In this document: positions 7,161 through 7,172 of the stretch, in pieces
Position numbering within the stretch: position 1 is the first letter of the stretch
How the letters are laid out: each line of letters opens with the position of its first letter
From: Verrucomicrobiota bacterium
GTDB lineage: Bacteria; Verrucomicrobiota; Verrucomicrobiia; Limisphaerales; AV2
Direction: 5' to 3'
Assembly (NCBI GenBank): GCA_003218935.1
Contig: QHPA01000201.1
Location: 1-7,172 of the forward strand
DNA: 7,172 nt
Notes under the pieces: generated by a model
Databases searched by the model: none
Told to the model about the DNA's origin: nothing
What the model saw: only the letters and a program-made list of their open reading frames with translations
Made by a program: the position numbers and the translations under genes

Positions 7161-7172
7161 TCAACTGACCGC

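Overview
The window is a GC-rich bacterial segment in which every credible gene lies on the minus strand, so the map reads from right to left. Transcription order is: a zinc-free quinone oxidoreductase (7133-6126), a perfect 460-bp tandem duplication (5492-6411) spanning the oxidoreductase/uvrA junction, a first UvrA gene (uvrA-1, 5580-2107), and a second UvrA gene (uvrA-2, from 2104 off the left edge). Both UvrA genes encode the damage-recognition ATPase of nucleotide excision repair. Adjacent or fused UvrA copies, plus the style of in-frame repeat insertions, suggest a verrucomicrobial-type genome (Pedosphaera/Limisphaerales-like). That assignment rests on memory of such proteins, not on a search.

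uvrA-2 looks healthy. It is open for all 701 visible codons, with intact Walker A motifs in both nucleotide-binding domains (NBDs), zinc-finger cysteines, an LSGGE signature, Walker B and the H-loop. It starts just two bases after the uvrA-1 stop (TAA-CC-ATG), so the two are probably co-translated. uvrA-1 carries two lesions. About 31 residues containing the whole Walker A of NBD I are missing in frame at 5466/5467. An in-frame TGA at 3721-3723 replaces the expected glycine just before the H-loop of NBD I. Its NBD II is complete.

The most striking content is repeats inside the coding sequence. Eleven stop-free, frame-preserving low-complexity inserts interrupt the two UvrA reading frames. Some are large palindromes, such as 23-bp perfect arms at 1384-1444. 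Others are runs of about four 7-bp units, sometimes as inverted pairs. Seven of them fall at three structurally equivalent sites of the UvrA fold: the interdomain linker, the loop after Walker A of NBD II, and the loop after the second CxxC knuckle. These sites are occupied by unrelated repeat sequences. The picture resembles the in-frame palindromic elements known from Rickettsia, but with several sequence families and a clear site preference. The oxidoreductase gene has none.

The 460-bp duplication creates a chimeric reading frame (UvrA N-terminus joined to oxidoreductase C-terminus) and lies about 25 bp from the Walker A deletion. A real rearrangement and an assembly error are both possible. 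I see no tRNA, rRNA, CRISPR array, transposase or credible plus-strand gene.
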